This document shows, one piece after another, positions 35,318 to 48,700 of a stretch of 64,000 nucleotides of DNA. Under the pieces are notes generated by a model. The model saw only the letters and a program-made list of their open reading frames with translations, was not told where the DNA came from and did no database searches. Source of the DNA: Siphonodentalium dalli (Eukaryota > Mollusca > Scaphopoda > Gadilida > Siphonodentaliidae); assembly GCA_032622095.1 (NCBI GenBank), contig CP136067.1, positions 119,461,281 through 119,525,280 on the forward strand, written 5' to 3'. The stretch's first letter is position 1; each line of letters starts with the position of its first letter. Position numbers and translations under genes: made by a program.

Positions 35318-35869
35318 TTTTATGATTAAAAATATGACTATGACGTGAGATAACACCAGCATGAACACATTTCAATTCGGAACCAAAAGTCGAATTAATT
35401 TTGTTTCGATAAATAAATGATGAAAAAGATCCATATGAAATTTGGTGACGATTGGATGAGGGATGTGTCCTAAAGGGTGGAAGGAAGAACATTGTTGACA
35501 GATGAACACAAGGACGGATGCACGGATGGATAATGGATGCCAATCCATGGAAATATTTCAAACAGCTTCATCACTCTGAGCTAACAAGAGCATCACAAGG
35601 GCGTGGCAAAGGTGTGGCAAAATATGCCTGTGATTCCAACACAGGGCCATAACTCTGGTGGAAATTGGCAGCAGAACCCAAATTTGAACTTGACATGTAT
35701 TTCGGGCTAGTAAACTCACATACAAAATTTCATTCCATTCAGTTCAGACTTTACTAAAGATCATCCGGAAAAAAAAAGTGAGTGCAAATTCAAAAAAATG
35801 GCCATAACTCTAGTGAAAATTATTGCGCGGAACCCAAATGCGAACATGACCTGTACTTTGGGCTTTGGG
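35318..35869 (+). repeat. dispersed repeats (CCATATGAAATTTGGTGA and CATAACTCTGGTGG types)
   Basis: 35400-35560 holds AAGATCCATATGAAATTTGG and a GGACGGATGCACGG tail. 35590-35860 is another copy of the CATAACTCTGGTG family, itself in two diverged units (35648 and 35806). Non-coding. Confidence 0.6.
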
Positions 35870-36150
35870 GGGGAATATATTTATTACTTATTATCTATCC
35901 CTTAATATACTTCACTGTAGGTGAAAGTCCCAATTCTAAATTTAATGTTTTACTGTGACTTTTGTGAGCCAAAATCGCAATAAACATCAAATTAATTAAC
36001 CAGGAGAAATTCCATAATTGTAATCACAACGCAGAGCAAAATCATTCACAAAGTCACTTAAATCGTGAAATTTAAAATTGGAACCTTCACCCACAGTGAA
36101 GTATATTTTAAGGAATAGATAATAACAAATAAATATATTCCCTGCGTTAT
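35870..36150. mobile_element. foldback MITE
   Basis: GAATATATTTATTACTTATT...CTTCACTGTAGGTGAAAGTC at left pairs with TTCACCCACAGTGAAGTATA...AACAAATAAATATATTC at right; the loop is around 35950-36050. Non-coding long hairpin. Confidence 0.75.
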
Positions 36151-36744
36151 TTTTTCGACTTTTTAAGGTTCCCTGTTAAAATTTCAAAAAGTTCCCAGGT
36201 TTTGTACTGGTGGAATATGATCTCTATGAGCGTTAGCCAGAGTAGAGATTCGTGGGATGATCTACTCACAGACCAAATCACCCCACAAGTCAAATCTGTA
36301 GTCCAGATTTTCCTTAATTCAGCTTACCAGTACTCTTACAAGCAAGCGGACAGAAGATCCAAGGTATCTCATTGAAATATCAAGACAAATTTAATATATA
36401 TTATATATTTATTAAATGATCAACAAATTTCATAAATATTCAATGAACATGACTAACAATTCTGAAACATCATTAAATCAGAATACATGTATAAGTTGCC
36501 AAAGAAGGTGTATTCCCTTAGGCCATGCGAAGTCAACTTCTCATTTCTCAGGCCCACATGCATGGTCTCGAAAACCTGAATGAGCAACCTTCTTATGCAC
36601 AGTCGATCTGTCGGTAAATATATTTGGTCGGTACAAATAATTGTGGTACATTTTTTTTTTACAAATGCGTAGAAGTAAGATCAATCAGACATTCCGTTAA
36701 TATAATTGGTAAGTATGTTCAAACATGTGTATGCAACTGCAAAC

Positions 36745-37698
36745 CAGTGTTCGCGCTGGACCGAAAAAAACTTTAGCCAAAAGTTTAGCCAAATGAAAAT
36801 TTTATTAGCCAAATGAAAAAAACTTTAGCCAAATGTTTTTTAGCCAAATTAAAAAAAACTATGGCCAAATTAAATAATCGTTTTCTGGTCGGTTCACAAT
36901 TAATGACTAAAACGTCAAATCTAACAGACACAGGTAAAATACACAATAATTTAACTAATTTTTATGAACTAGAAATAATTTTATATATATCATTTATTAA
37001 AAAAATATTAATCTTTATGGGGGGTGGGGGGGGGGGGGGGGGGGGGGTAACCAGGGATTGTCCTTCTTAATGTCATTAAATTTTTGTTTTATATCAATAT
37101 CTTTTTTTAAATCATTAAATATTAATTATTCTTGCGAAAATATTTAAGTGACATCTGGAAACTAATAACTTAATATTGTTACGACATTATCAAATTGCAA
37201 TCTGTCATAAAAGCATGCATATTATTTTGAATGTATCGGTATTGACGACAAATATCTGTCGTGATTCACATTTGGCTGATTAAGCTATTGTCTTACACTT
37301 GGTGCTCATAAACCTTGGCCGTCATAAATACAATGTCATCATACACATGCATTGTGCAGGAGTCCCGTGAGTGACCAGACAGACAATGCGGGATTAGCGG
37401 ATTAAATGTAAAATAATGATTTTTTGCTGTTTCGTGCAGAGTGACGGGTTTCCCTTTGTACTGTCCGCGATCGGGTTTCCCTTTATACAGTCGGCGATAT
37501 ATTCCCACTTACGATGTTTTCGGACTAGATCGTTCACATCACAGAATTGAAAACACACTTGCCAAAAATTCATGCTTTCAGTCTCCATTTGGGGTCAAAA
37601 AAAGTTTAGCCAAAAGTTTAGCCAAATGAAATTTTTATTAGCCAAATTCGAAAAAGATTAGCCATTGGCTAATTTGGCTACCGACAGCGCGAACACTG
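36745..37698. mobile_element. hAT-type non-autonomous element with 8-bp target duplication
   Basis: Termini CAGTGTTCGCGCTG and CAGCGCGAACACTG, flanked on both sides by the identical 8-mer CTGCAAAC (36737-36744 and 37699-37706). An 8-bp duplication is typical of hAT elements. TTAGCCAAA recurs near both ends (36774, 36786, 36806, 36826, 36840 and 37606-37660), consistent with subterminal transposase-binding sites. Inside is a G-run (37020-37047). No transposase. Confidence 0.9.
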
Positions 37699-37887
37699 CT
37701 GCAAACTGAGTATGAAATGTGTCAATGATACTTTACTCGGTGATTTTTGACAAATTAAATCACATGGAATCTATCAAGTAACTTTTATGGACACCTGTTT
37801 GGGAAATAATGGCCATAAGCAACCAAAATTAAACCCACATCTAACCGACCCAGAACAGGAATGCTTCATTAGCATGTGCTCCAGAAA

Positions 37888-38195
37888 TAAACAAGAGCAC
37901 GCCTTCGGGGCGTGGCATAATACGCCCGTTTCTGGAGTAGAATGAGGCAATGTTTAATTCATTTGTTTGAAACCTTTGACTTAAGACGAAATAATAATAA
38001 AACTAAAACACAATAACTTCAAGTGTTGTATTTTTAATGAAAAATTCACATACCAAATTCTTGATCTGTATTTTGGTGTGGTAAACTAACATACCAAATA
38101 TGGTTCAGTTCACTCGATTCAATCGAAAGTTATCTTCCGGAAACCAAAAGCGGATGGACGGACAACCCATTTACATAATACGACCTTTTTTCAAA
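37888..38195 (+). repeat. dispersed repeat, GCACGCCTTCGGGGCGTGGC type
   Basis: Contains AATACGCCCG, TGTATTTTGGTGTGGTAAAC, GTTATCTTCCGGAAACCAAA and a GGATGGACGGACAA tail. Related to copies at 28985 and 35590. Non-coding. Confidence 0.55.
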
Positions 38196-38757
38196 CAGGT
38201 GTATAAAAATCAAATTAATAGCAGTGCACGTGCACATGCTTTTCAGATTTTGTTTTGGCCTGAGAAATGAGAAATTGACTTTGTATGGTCTTATCAATGA
38301 GAGAAACATCACAGAATGTAGCACATGTATAAATATCTTTCCAGACATCAGGGGTGGATTGTGTTGCATGCATATGATTATGAATTACAATAAATGTAAA
38401 AACATACATTGAACCTTTCAGACAGTGGCCTTTGCATGTGTGCCGACAGGTTACTTGGTGGATGGAAAGAACAATGTTGATATTTATCACATTATATACC
38501 TTTGATACTATTGATAATAATTATATAATTGTTTTTTATAACATCATACTCTCCATCAAATCACAAGATATTTCTTAAAGGGACACAAGGCCTTCGAAGT
38601 GGGTTTATGTAAAATGACATAACTTTTATAAACTCTATAAAACATCTATCATCAACAAGTGTATGAAAAAATAGATCGACTTTGTTCACATTTTCATTTT
38701 CATTTTCATTTTCTCATATCAAAACCATTGTTGAGTAAACAATACTGTTATAGTGGA

Positions 38758-38936
38758 CAAGCCTTGAAATAGGGTGTCTGTCATTTGCAGAATGAGGTCC
38801 CCAGAGGGTGAATTTAGTGATGCTACCCCGCATAGCGGGCTAGCATCACCAAATTCACCCTCTGGGAACCTCATTCTGCTGAGGTGTAAGCAGAATGAGG
38901 TCCCCAGAGGGTGAATTTAGTGATGCTAGCCCACTA
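38758..38936. mobile_element. GCAGAATGAGGTCC foldback cluster
   Basis: Flank AAGCCTTGAAATAGGGTGTC, then a full palindrome (38787-38878) and a further half unit (38890-38936) in direct orientation. Same family as 39285-39540. Confidence 0.75.
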
Positions 38937-39284
38937 AATCATATTTAGACATTTTTAGACTAAAATATTTGAACTCAGTATGCGATTGTTGACAAATCAC
39001 TGTAACAGTTTTGTTTACATAACAATGGTTTCAACATGTGAAATTTCATTATTGGAGAGTTATCAATGTTTAACATAAGAACAAAGTTGATCTATTTCTC
39101 CATGTTTTTCTCGGTGGGGAACTTTTTACAGATTTGTTGCACATTTTACCAACTGTGAGTGCCATGGGTCCTTTTTAAATAACACAGACTCCAATGTTTC
39201 TGCCATATGGGAATGGAGAAGGATGTATCATGGGACAAATATTCAAATAACATGTAAACTGAGACAAGTGAAATGACTCAAGGA

Positions 39285-39540
39285 TCCAAGCCTTGAAATA
39301 GTGTGTCTGTCATTTGCAGAATGAGGTCCCCAGAGGGTGAATTTAGTGACGCTACCCCGCATAGTGGGCTAGCATCACTAAATTCACCCTCTGGGGACCT
39401 CATTCTGCTTACAACTCAGCAGAATGAGGTTCCCCGAGGGTGAATTTGGTGATGCTAACCCGCTATGCGGGGTAGCATCACTAAATTCACCCTCTGGGAC
39501 CTCATTCTGCAAATGACAGGCACACTATTTCAAGGCTTGC
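39285..39540. mobile_element. double foldback element in the 3' flank of the docking-complex gene
   Basis: Outer arms CCAAGCCTTGAAATAGTGTG and CACTATTTCAAGGCTTGC enclose two back-to-back GCAGAATGAGGT palindromes (39314-39408 and 39419-39510). It ends 40 bp from the ODAD1/CCDC63 stop codon, so it would be transcribed as part of the 3' UTR. Confidence 0.82.
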
Positions 39541-39579
39541 AAGGATCTCAGCTTACTATAAACAAAGAATAAGTCAAAA

Positions 39580-39775
39580 CTACTTCTTTCCATCCTTTGG
39601 TTTTTGTTTCTGTTGTTTTTCTCTCGCATTTGATAAATCATATTTGAAGCCCTCTTTTCTGGCAGCAGTTTCACGCTTTCTGACGGTTTTCATTACCCGG
39701 TTTTGTAGTTCACTTCTCGTCAAAGGTCGGGAATCTTCATCACTGGCATCGCTCGCTTCACTTTCATATTCGTCA
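39580..39775 (-). CDS. ODAD1: ODAD1/CCDC63 exon 10 (C-terminus, stop)
   Basis: Acceptor TCTTTGCAG before 39775; entry phase 2; stop TAG at 39582-39580. Encodes DEYESEASDASDEDSRPLTR, then SELQNRVMKTVRKRE and a Lys/Gln-rich tail ending KPKDGKK. Acidic then basic, low-complexity. Confidence 0.9.
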
Positions 39776-42700
39776 CTGCAAAGAAAAACAGAAAGATGTC
39801 TTAGAAAATGAGAAACAGAAATCTCAACATATATTTTTCCAAGGATTTGTTATGATTTCAGAATTAACAAAATGTAGTCACACATCTCAAAGGAGACTAT
39901 AAAACACATGAGAATAATATATATAATTGAATGTTTAAAGACAGTCCCCTTATCATCAAGTTAACAACAACATTTCTTCAAAATATGCTCTTGTCATCAG
40001 AATCGATTAATTACAACAAAATAATGCTAACTGCTGTCAACTATAAAATTTCCCAATATTATTTACCAACATGTTGTTCAATGAAATTTGGCCATATTAT
40101 CACTTGCGTATCACAAAATTTAGCCAAATTACCACTTGATTTTAGAGTTATCGATCTTCATCTGCAATTTTGTCCGAGACCATCGGTTTGACGACTCTTT
40201 ACACATTTCGAGAAATATCAAATTTCAAAAATTGATATCTGATCACTGTGAGCAAACACCGAGCATTGATGGGTGGATTCCTCGACTCGATTCAAATATT
40301 TCACCCCCGAAGCCAAAGAAATAGTCATTTGGGAGTGTTAATTTGGATTATGCATCTTTAATACATTCAACGTTGGTTATTGATTCAAAAATGTCCAATC
40401 AATTATTAGAAGCTTGTAAAAGGAATTAAAGCAACATAACAAGAGTTTTGAAAGAATATCTCATTTAACATAGTTTAGTTATTCAGTATCTATTAACACT
40501 TTCTATACTAAATACTCATTGGTGAGTAGTTCACCTCGTAAATTATCAGATAATACATTGTAAGTTAAACGAAATGCCCATAGGTCATTTGTTGAACTTT
40601 TTAATATCTGAAGATTTTCCACTAAAGAAAATGGATTTTAATCCTTATGCACTTGTATCAACTTTTCATCTCTCATCAAATGCATACTTTTATAACTGAA
40701 TGGGGGAATCCATAATAAATAAAACAATTACCGCTATGTGGCTATAGGTCAAAATACAGAAAAACAAATTTAAATTTTCAGATACTTCAAAACATGAAAC
40801 ATATTTCTCTGAATTATGCAGCGGTATTGTGTTTTCATCACTGCTCTATGAAGGTAATGTTCATAAAAAGTACAAATGACTATGAAAATAAATATGAACA
40901 TGGGCCTTAAATTAATGACAAATAAAAACATTGCAATTTAGACTTTCACACATGTTTGTTTTCATTCATTCTGTATTTTCCAATAATGTCTACTTATATA
41001 TCCCTTCAAAATGCACATATTCATAAAGTCTTGAGGGAAAAATGAAATATTCATCATGCCCCAAAGACTAAATATGCTTAATGCGAAAGTTATTCATAAA
41101 CAGGAGGGCTATAATATACCAATTGACATGGCTAACTAAAACTGTTGAGAGTTGATAAGATCAGCACATTGTCTTTGACATACATTTGGAAATAAGATGC
41201 TTTAAGAATACTTACCCAACAGTAGGTGCAGGAATTGGGAACTGTGGTTGTGGGCCAGTTGGACCTTCACCTAGGAGACCTGGCGTCTTTGGATCATATT
41301 TCTCATAGTCCTGTAAAAAATAATTCATCTCATGAAGATATGAAGTATTGCATGCATATTATTGCATGTAGCCACAGCTGGCCAATGTCTTGTTATATGG
41401 TGTGATTGTTTGATAGGATCATCATTTGCTATCCTCGGGTGTTAACCCTTTGAGTGCCAGGGGCCGATCTCATCGGCCCTAAACCTACAAAATAAGTCTG
41501 TTAAAGAATATAAGAATAAATTATTAAAATTGTAAAAAATTGTGAAAAACAAAAAACAAAAACAAAACAATTGTTAGGCCAATGCATTCTCTTATATATG
41601 CGAGGCGACCTATGGTCGACTCGCATATATAAGAGAATGCATTGGCACAGGGTATATGGGTTGATACAAAAATCGACCTGGCACTCAAAGGGTTAAATTG
41701 GGATTTAGATTAACAGTTTGAATTGCCCAGTCAATGTTGCTGTTGGATCATGTTTCATGAAAATTGTTCAATGGCAAAATTAAATGGTCGCTTTCGGTAT
41801 TTTGATATCTGGAATAGTTACATAGACCTTATAGAAAGTCAATGAAAGTGACCCTGCATTCTAATCACAACTGCTCGCCCAAAAACGCGACATGATTACA
41901 CACTGGCAATGTCTTGTCATTGCAAACGAATATCTGAATTAAAATTGCTTGTGTATATCTCCTGGATACAAATGTGTATAATACACAAGCTTCGTACATC
42001 TTGCAACTGGCAGGAGTTTACTTTGATCATTTAATAATAGTCAGGGGCGCCGGAAGCATCCAAGGGCAGGGGGGGCAGAGCCTACAAAAAGGGCACTTTT
42101 CTGCAAAAAAGGGCATTTTCTCCGCAAACTCGGGAAAATAACCATAAATTCATTGTGGCAAAATCCCTATTTTAATGGTTTTTATGGCCGTTTTGTGATA
42201 AAATTGACAAAAAATTAATATTCCTTGTGAAATTGGTGGTATTTGGACCAAAAAAGTCACATTTTGCTATAAAAACACGAGATTAAACACACAAAAAGCA
42301 TTTTCTGTCTCCAGAAAAAGGGCAAGTCCTGCCCCCGCTCGCCCCCCTTGGTCAAGGGCAGGGGGTCAGCGGCCCCCTCTGCCCCCCTCTTCCGGCGCCC
42401 CTGATAATAGTTAGACGAATGTGGTTATCATACTGATATGGATGTCAACAGAAACATTTATCGGACATAAGGACATGCAAGTTTTTATATACATTGGGCA
42501 TCAGTATCATATTAAAATGTAAAAATAGAAATTTCTGCATTCTGGCATGATTCTCTCACTATTATTAATATATTGGAGATGTTGGATAATGGTATCATCT
42601 TTGTCACTTTGGTATCATGGGAAATAGTATTTTATATTGAAGCTGGATCATGTCTTTAACCCTTTACCCAACAAACCGGCCAAAACCGGCCAAATAAAGC

Positions 42701-45700
42701 TGCAACAGCCTAAATTATCTTGGGTCTGTCTCAATAAAACCATACAAATATGGATATCATTGGAACCGACTCATTTACCACATTGTGATGGTTACAGTTA
42801 CGCCCTGTGCCAATGCATTCTCTTATATATGCGAGTCGACCATAGGTCGCCTCGCATATATAAGAGAATGCATTGGCCTAAAAAAAATCTTTTTTTAACA
42901 CTTTTTACCATTTTTTCTTACATTCTTTAACAATTTTATAATTTTTAATGTGTTAAGCCAATGCATTCTCTTATATATGCGAGGCGACCTATGGTCGACT
43001 CGCATATATAAGAGAATGCATTGGCACAGGGCCCTTCTGTTGGGTAAAGGGTTAAACAAAGATGAAATGAAGTGATAAACATGTACCTACCTTACTGCTG
43101 ATGTATGTTTGTATGGCAAGAAGTTCATTCGTTCTCTGTTCAATGATACCCAGATATTGTATCATGTTGCCATCGGTAACACCAGATGCTGCTCCTAGCA
43201 TCTCATCTATTGCTGATCGATCACAGTTTATCTTGTTGAAGAGTGAGTCCACACCTTTAAAGATGCATGATTGAAATTAATAAAAATTATGGCAATATTT
43301 GTAACATATTTAATGGTGATAATCGTGTTAAACAAGATGACTACAGTAAGTGGGGTGATCAGAATGGAAGATGATGTAATAATACATGTCTGTGATTCAG
43401 TTAATATTAACCAACATAATAAAAAAATATATATATTCAGAAGCAACTTTATTTTTCAAATTTTCAGGCATATCCTATTAATCAAGATATGGCAATATAC
43501 TTGTTCATATTGTCCGGACAGACTTAAAATTCACTGTTCACTTAAGAATATCAATGTTTTTTTGTAGAAAATATTTAGTTTTTTTTTTACTGGTATTGGA
43601 AATTGAGCACATTCATGCGTGATTCATAGTTTGATGGTTAATCTGTGCCAAGTAATGTACCCATCCCTTCAATGAGTTTTGATCTCGTCGAATAATATCA
43701 TCTCTAAATGAATTCTGTATAGTACAGTACCTGCTCTGAGCTGATCGAGTATTTTGTTGATTTCTTTGTGTTTCGATTCATAATCATCACCGTCTTTGGT
43801 CGCTACGTTCTGTCGATCCTCTAACTGTCTCATTATAACCTTCCTCTCTGCTTCCATATCTGTACTCTGTTCCTTGAAGTTCGCAATCTCTTCCTTTATC
43901 TGCACATTAGAAAGGGAGAGAGAGTCAACAACTATAAATTTGAATGTTAATGCTGTCCTAAGATGCACTTTATATGAACATTAGATAGGGAGAGAAAGTC
44001 AGCAACTATAAATTTGAATGTCAATGCTGTCCTAAAAATCTCTGATGAAGATGCACTTTACCCTTTTCTTCACTAAATACTCATTGATGATTGATGAGTA
44101 GTTCCCTTAGGAAATGTTCAGATAATAAGTTCAACAAATGGCCATGAACAGGAATCCTTCTGTACTTATATTACCTTTATATTACCTTTTCGTCAGTTTA
44201 TTTTTCCTGAACACGGCTCGAAATGAATAATGGACCATTTCGATATAATAAATACATATATAACTAGGTGGGAGAGTCCATTAACCCTGTCTATACTAAA
44301 TACTCATTGATGAGTAGTTATCACATAGGAAATATTCAGTTAATAACTTCAACAAACAAGGTTGTTTCTTGACCTTATTATCTGAACATTTTCCATCAAT
44401 AAATATGAATCATTCTACACTTGTGTTATCTTTTTATCGGTATGGCATCTGCTTTTATTACCTGAACACCCCTCAAAATCAATAATAGACCTTTCCAATG
44501 TATACTTTTATTACTGAATGAGAGAATCCATTTAGTATAGAAAGGTATTAACTCACACTAGGCATTCTGTTAGTTAAGACTCTTGGTCATATTGTTGTAC
44601 TCTATACTGATTACATTGCCAGGTTGAGTCCTGCTCAAAAGTGAAGGACCTATATAGGGCATAGCAACGGTTTATATGTGGGAGTTTTATACAATGTTCT
44701 TCCATGTGATCAAAAAGCAGCATGGCATAGACTGGTATAGAACATAACTTTTATGTAGGACCAAATCACCTACAGATTGTTATCAAAGTGATATTCAAGA
44801 TTGTGATAAGATCAATTAAAATCAATCTTCCAGATTGAAATATCAGCATGTAATATTTTTATATCTTATTGCATCATGATAAATCTCTATCTGTTCTGTC
44901 ATTGTCTCTCTTGCAATCTATAATTTATAATAATAAAAAACCCCCACAGAAACATGAAACTGTTCATCCTGAGTGAACTTCATCTGCTGAGTAACATAAC
45001 TGTTTATGGTTGTTCTATTTCTGAAGTGATGCCATATATACTCACATTATAAATCTGTTCCTGTAACAATTCAATCTCATTGTTCTGTTCATTAACATAG
45101 TTGAATAGAGCGAAGTTCTTATCCTCAACTTCAATGAAGGTATTGACTAACAGGTCGAGATCATCTTCTCCAGTTATATCCTTAATCTTCTCAAATGCAG
45201 ACTCGTAAGTGTCAATAGAATCCTCCTGGCTCTCCTTGCGTTTTTCTGCTTCAATAGCTGAGAAAATAAAAAATAGAATGGCTTATTCAATGCTATAATA
45301 GCCGTACGGGCGCCAAAATTTTTAGGGGGGGGGGGGGGGGGGTTGAGACTTTTTGCCCAAAATTTTTAACATGATATATTCATGGTTGTAGAACAGTTTT
45401 TGTAAAATATACCTTACATATACATAAAAATATAAGAAAATGGATTCAAATTAACCTTAAATATGTACATGTGGGCAGAATGTGAAAAATATTGTAATTT
45501 GCCATAATTTCCCCCTGAAATAACAGTCAATTTGCACGAAAATGGCCTGAATTTGACCGAAAATATCTCCAATTTGCCCAATAAATGAGCCATCACGACC
45601 ACTCAGAGTTGAATGTATAGACCAGAAATTTTAACTTATAAAGGTTCCTCAATCTACACAAGAGCCAAAACGAGCTCAACATCAAGTATGTCAAATCTAC

Positions 45701-48700
45701 GGCACGTGCATTCGGTTGGTATCGCTTTCCGTGTTCGGAGGTAAAACTTAATGTATTCGTTCACTTTTGGACTATAAAAGCCGTCCGATGTTCGGAATAG
45801 AGAGCTTCCGGTTTACAGAGGTAATTTTTAGTGAGAATGCACTTAGGTGAATTCGGGACCGGATAATTTGTTGGGTATGGAGAGGGATTCGGTTTATAGA
45901 GGGCCCGGTTTGGAGAGGTTTTACTGTATTAAATATTCATTGATGACATTGATCCCTTAGATAATGTTCAGATAATAAGTTCAACAATGTTTGTTTAACT
46001 TATTATCTGAACATTTCCCTTCAATAAATAGGACTCATTCTGAACTTTTATTATCTGTTGTCGGCTTATTTTTCCAAAACATCCCTCCAGATGAATAATA
46101 GACCCATTCCAATGTATACATTAATAACTGGATGGGAGAAACCATTTAGAATAGAATGTTTTAACATACCTTTCCTCTGCCTCCAGGCGACCAGCTGTGG
46201 ATCCTCATGTCTCTCTTGACCCTTTATTCCCATGAAGTCTTTAAGCTTTCTGTCGTGGTCGATGACCCTGATGAGTTCCTTCATCTCAGCATTGTGTTGT
46301 TGTTGGTCCTTGTCGGCCTTCTCTTTCAACATGATCATCTTCGCCTGAGCTTCGTCTCTGAAATGAATTGAAAAAAATCAAATTGCATTCTCTGTTGCAA
46401 TGGAGTAAATGTATGGTTGATACACTACAGTTGAGTACTAGGCTAGGAAATATATCATTCAATCTGCTTGCAGAGAACTGTGATTTCAAAGAAAGAACCC
46501 AATGTAGTGTATTTAACCCTTTCAGTGCCAGGGGCCGATCTCATCGACCCTAATTTACGGTCTGTAAAATCGGCCCTAAAAAAATAAAAAACATTTTTTT
46601 CGATTGTTTAGATTTTTTTTAAATTATTAAAATTGTAAAAAATTGTAAAAAATAATAACAAATGATGAAAAATTGTTAGGCCAATGCATTCTCTTATATA
46701 TGCGAGGCGACCTATGGTCGACTCGCATATATAAGAGAATGCATTGGTGCAGGGTATATGGGTTGATACAAAAATCGGACCTGGCACTCAAAGGGTTAAG
46801 GGGGAGGTCAAGGGACCAATTTTGAATGGGAATTTCCATGCAAATCTGTGGAGCAAAAGTTAGAGAGTTGCACATACTTCGGAGTGTGACTTGATGTGGT
46901 ATTGGAAACAACAGGCATTTATTTGATGGGTCTGCTTGGATCTTGTTCCATTATAATGTTGGTGTATTTATTTATGAATTTTATATAAGTTTTTCAAAGG
47001 TAGTCATTATTGCAAAACTTTACAATGTTTTATAATGTTTATAGTTAAATATTATGACTGTTCAATGATATTTCTGCTTTGGTTTCTGAACAACTGCTTC
47101 ATACATTTATAACTTTTGCTCCAGAAATTTGCATGGAAATCCCAATTCAAAATTATTAATTTGACATCCCCCTTAACCCGCTGAGAGCATCCTACATGAG
47201 AGATGATTGACAGTGATGTGAAGTATATCAACCAGAATCTTACAAATAACAGTTTTCAAATATCGTTGTCAATCATGTCCCCAGGCGATGGGGGTCGACT
47301 TCTCCTGTCAACTTCTGAAAACCCCTAATCGTTTCAACACTAGGCTGGAAAATTCCATTTAGTATATAGAAAGCGTTAAGTTGCAGTTGATATACAAACC
47401 TTGAATCATAAGCTTGTGTTGAATTTTCAATCAGTTCTCCCTTCTCTTTACGAAGCCTTGTCAATTCCTTTTCAAGTTTTTTATAAAGCTGGTCAAATCT
47501 GTTTCTCTTGATACGTAGTCCTTCTATCTCATCCCTGAGCTGAGCATTCTCTGTCAGAATGTTGTTGAACTGCTTCTTTGACTACAAAATCCCCAAATTG
47601 AGAGCAGATTAATAAAACGGTTAAGAACCATCATTGCTGACAGAAACAGGTTTAAAATTCATAAAATCTTCCAGAAGATTGTCGACGTGCAGCGATTGAG
47701 CTCCTGTAAACACAACAAATCCTTATCTCGTTCCATAACCCCACCTGATGCCCCCAATGCCCTTTTCTATTACTCACTCAATCTACCCTTTCCTACTTAC
47801 CGGTTCCCTATTTATACAACCAAACACCCCCAACCAACCCTTACCCACCATCTACATTTGCTGTCAGTTGTCATACTATTTCTGTATATATATTTATATA
47901 TATACCCCTTTGCAATAAAACGATCAATATAAAATTAGTGTGATCAGCTTAAAGGTCCATCCCATATCGTCAAAATGTAGGGACATCATATAAATCTTCA
48001 AAAATTGAGCTATCTGCTGACTATAAAATTAGTATGCTTTTAAAGGTACTCAATCCGAATCAATGCTCGCAAATTAATATTTGAATCGAGTCAAGGAACC
48101 CACCCATCAAAGCTCAGAGTGATCACATATCGAAGTTTGATATCTATTATTTGAATTTGAGGTGGCCCAGTAAACAGTCAATGAGAAGACCAAATTGCAG
48201 ATGAAGATGGATAACTCTAAAATCAAGTGGCTTTTTTGTGTCAGATACTTGACAAACCGGCAAAATTTCGTTGAACAAAAAGTAACATATTTTTGTCAAT
48301 TTTATGCTATAGTTGAATGTGGCTAGCATTATATTTGGGCAATTAATCAATTCTGACAACGGAAGCAGAATTTCAAAAATGTTGTTGCTGTTGGAATCTG
48401 ATGATATGGGACAAATCGGATTGAGTACCTTTAACATTAATGAGAGATGTGAATGTGATATTTATTCAACTGGTCAAAAGTTTAAGTTTTTTCATTATTT
48501 CAAAACATCATCATAGAAAGTTACCTACAAGTGAAAGTCTCGAGTGACATTTCGAGCCCTGTTTGCAGACAGTACTCACATTATCAAGCCTGTCCTCAAG
48601 TGTTCTGATTGTTTTCTTTGTTTGTACGGTGTGGTGTCCAGCCTGGTGACAGCCACCCATGTTACGTCTCTGCTGACGGATCTTCTTCTCTGATTCTTTT

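Noticed and set aside
43271-43567. 98-residue frame between exons 7 and 8
   Set aside because: Intronic, AT-rich and on the opposite strand to the gene; no support.
47687-47932. 81-residue frame in intron 3 of the docking-complex gene
   Set aside because: Low-complexity pyrimidine-rich translation (many Pro, Thr, Leu, Ser) with no homology.
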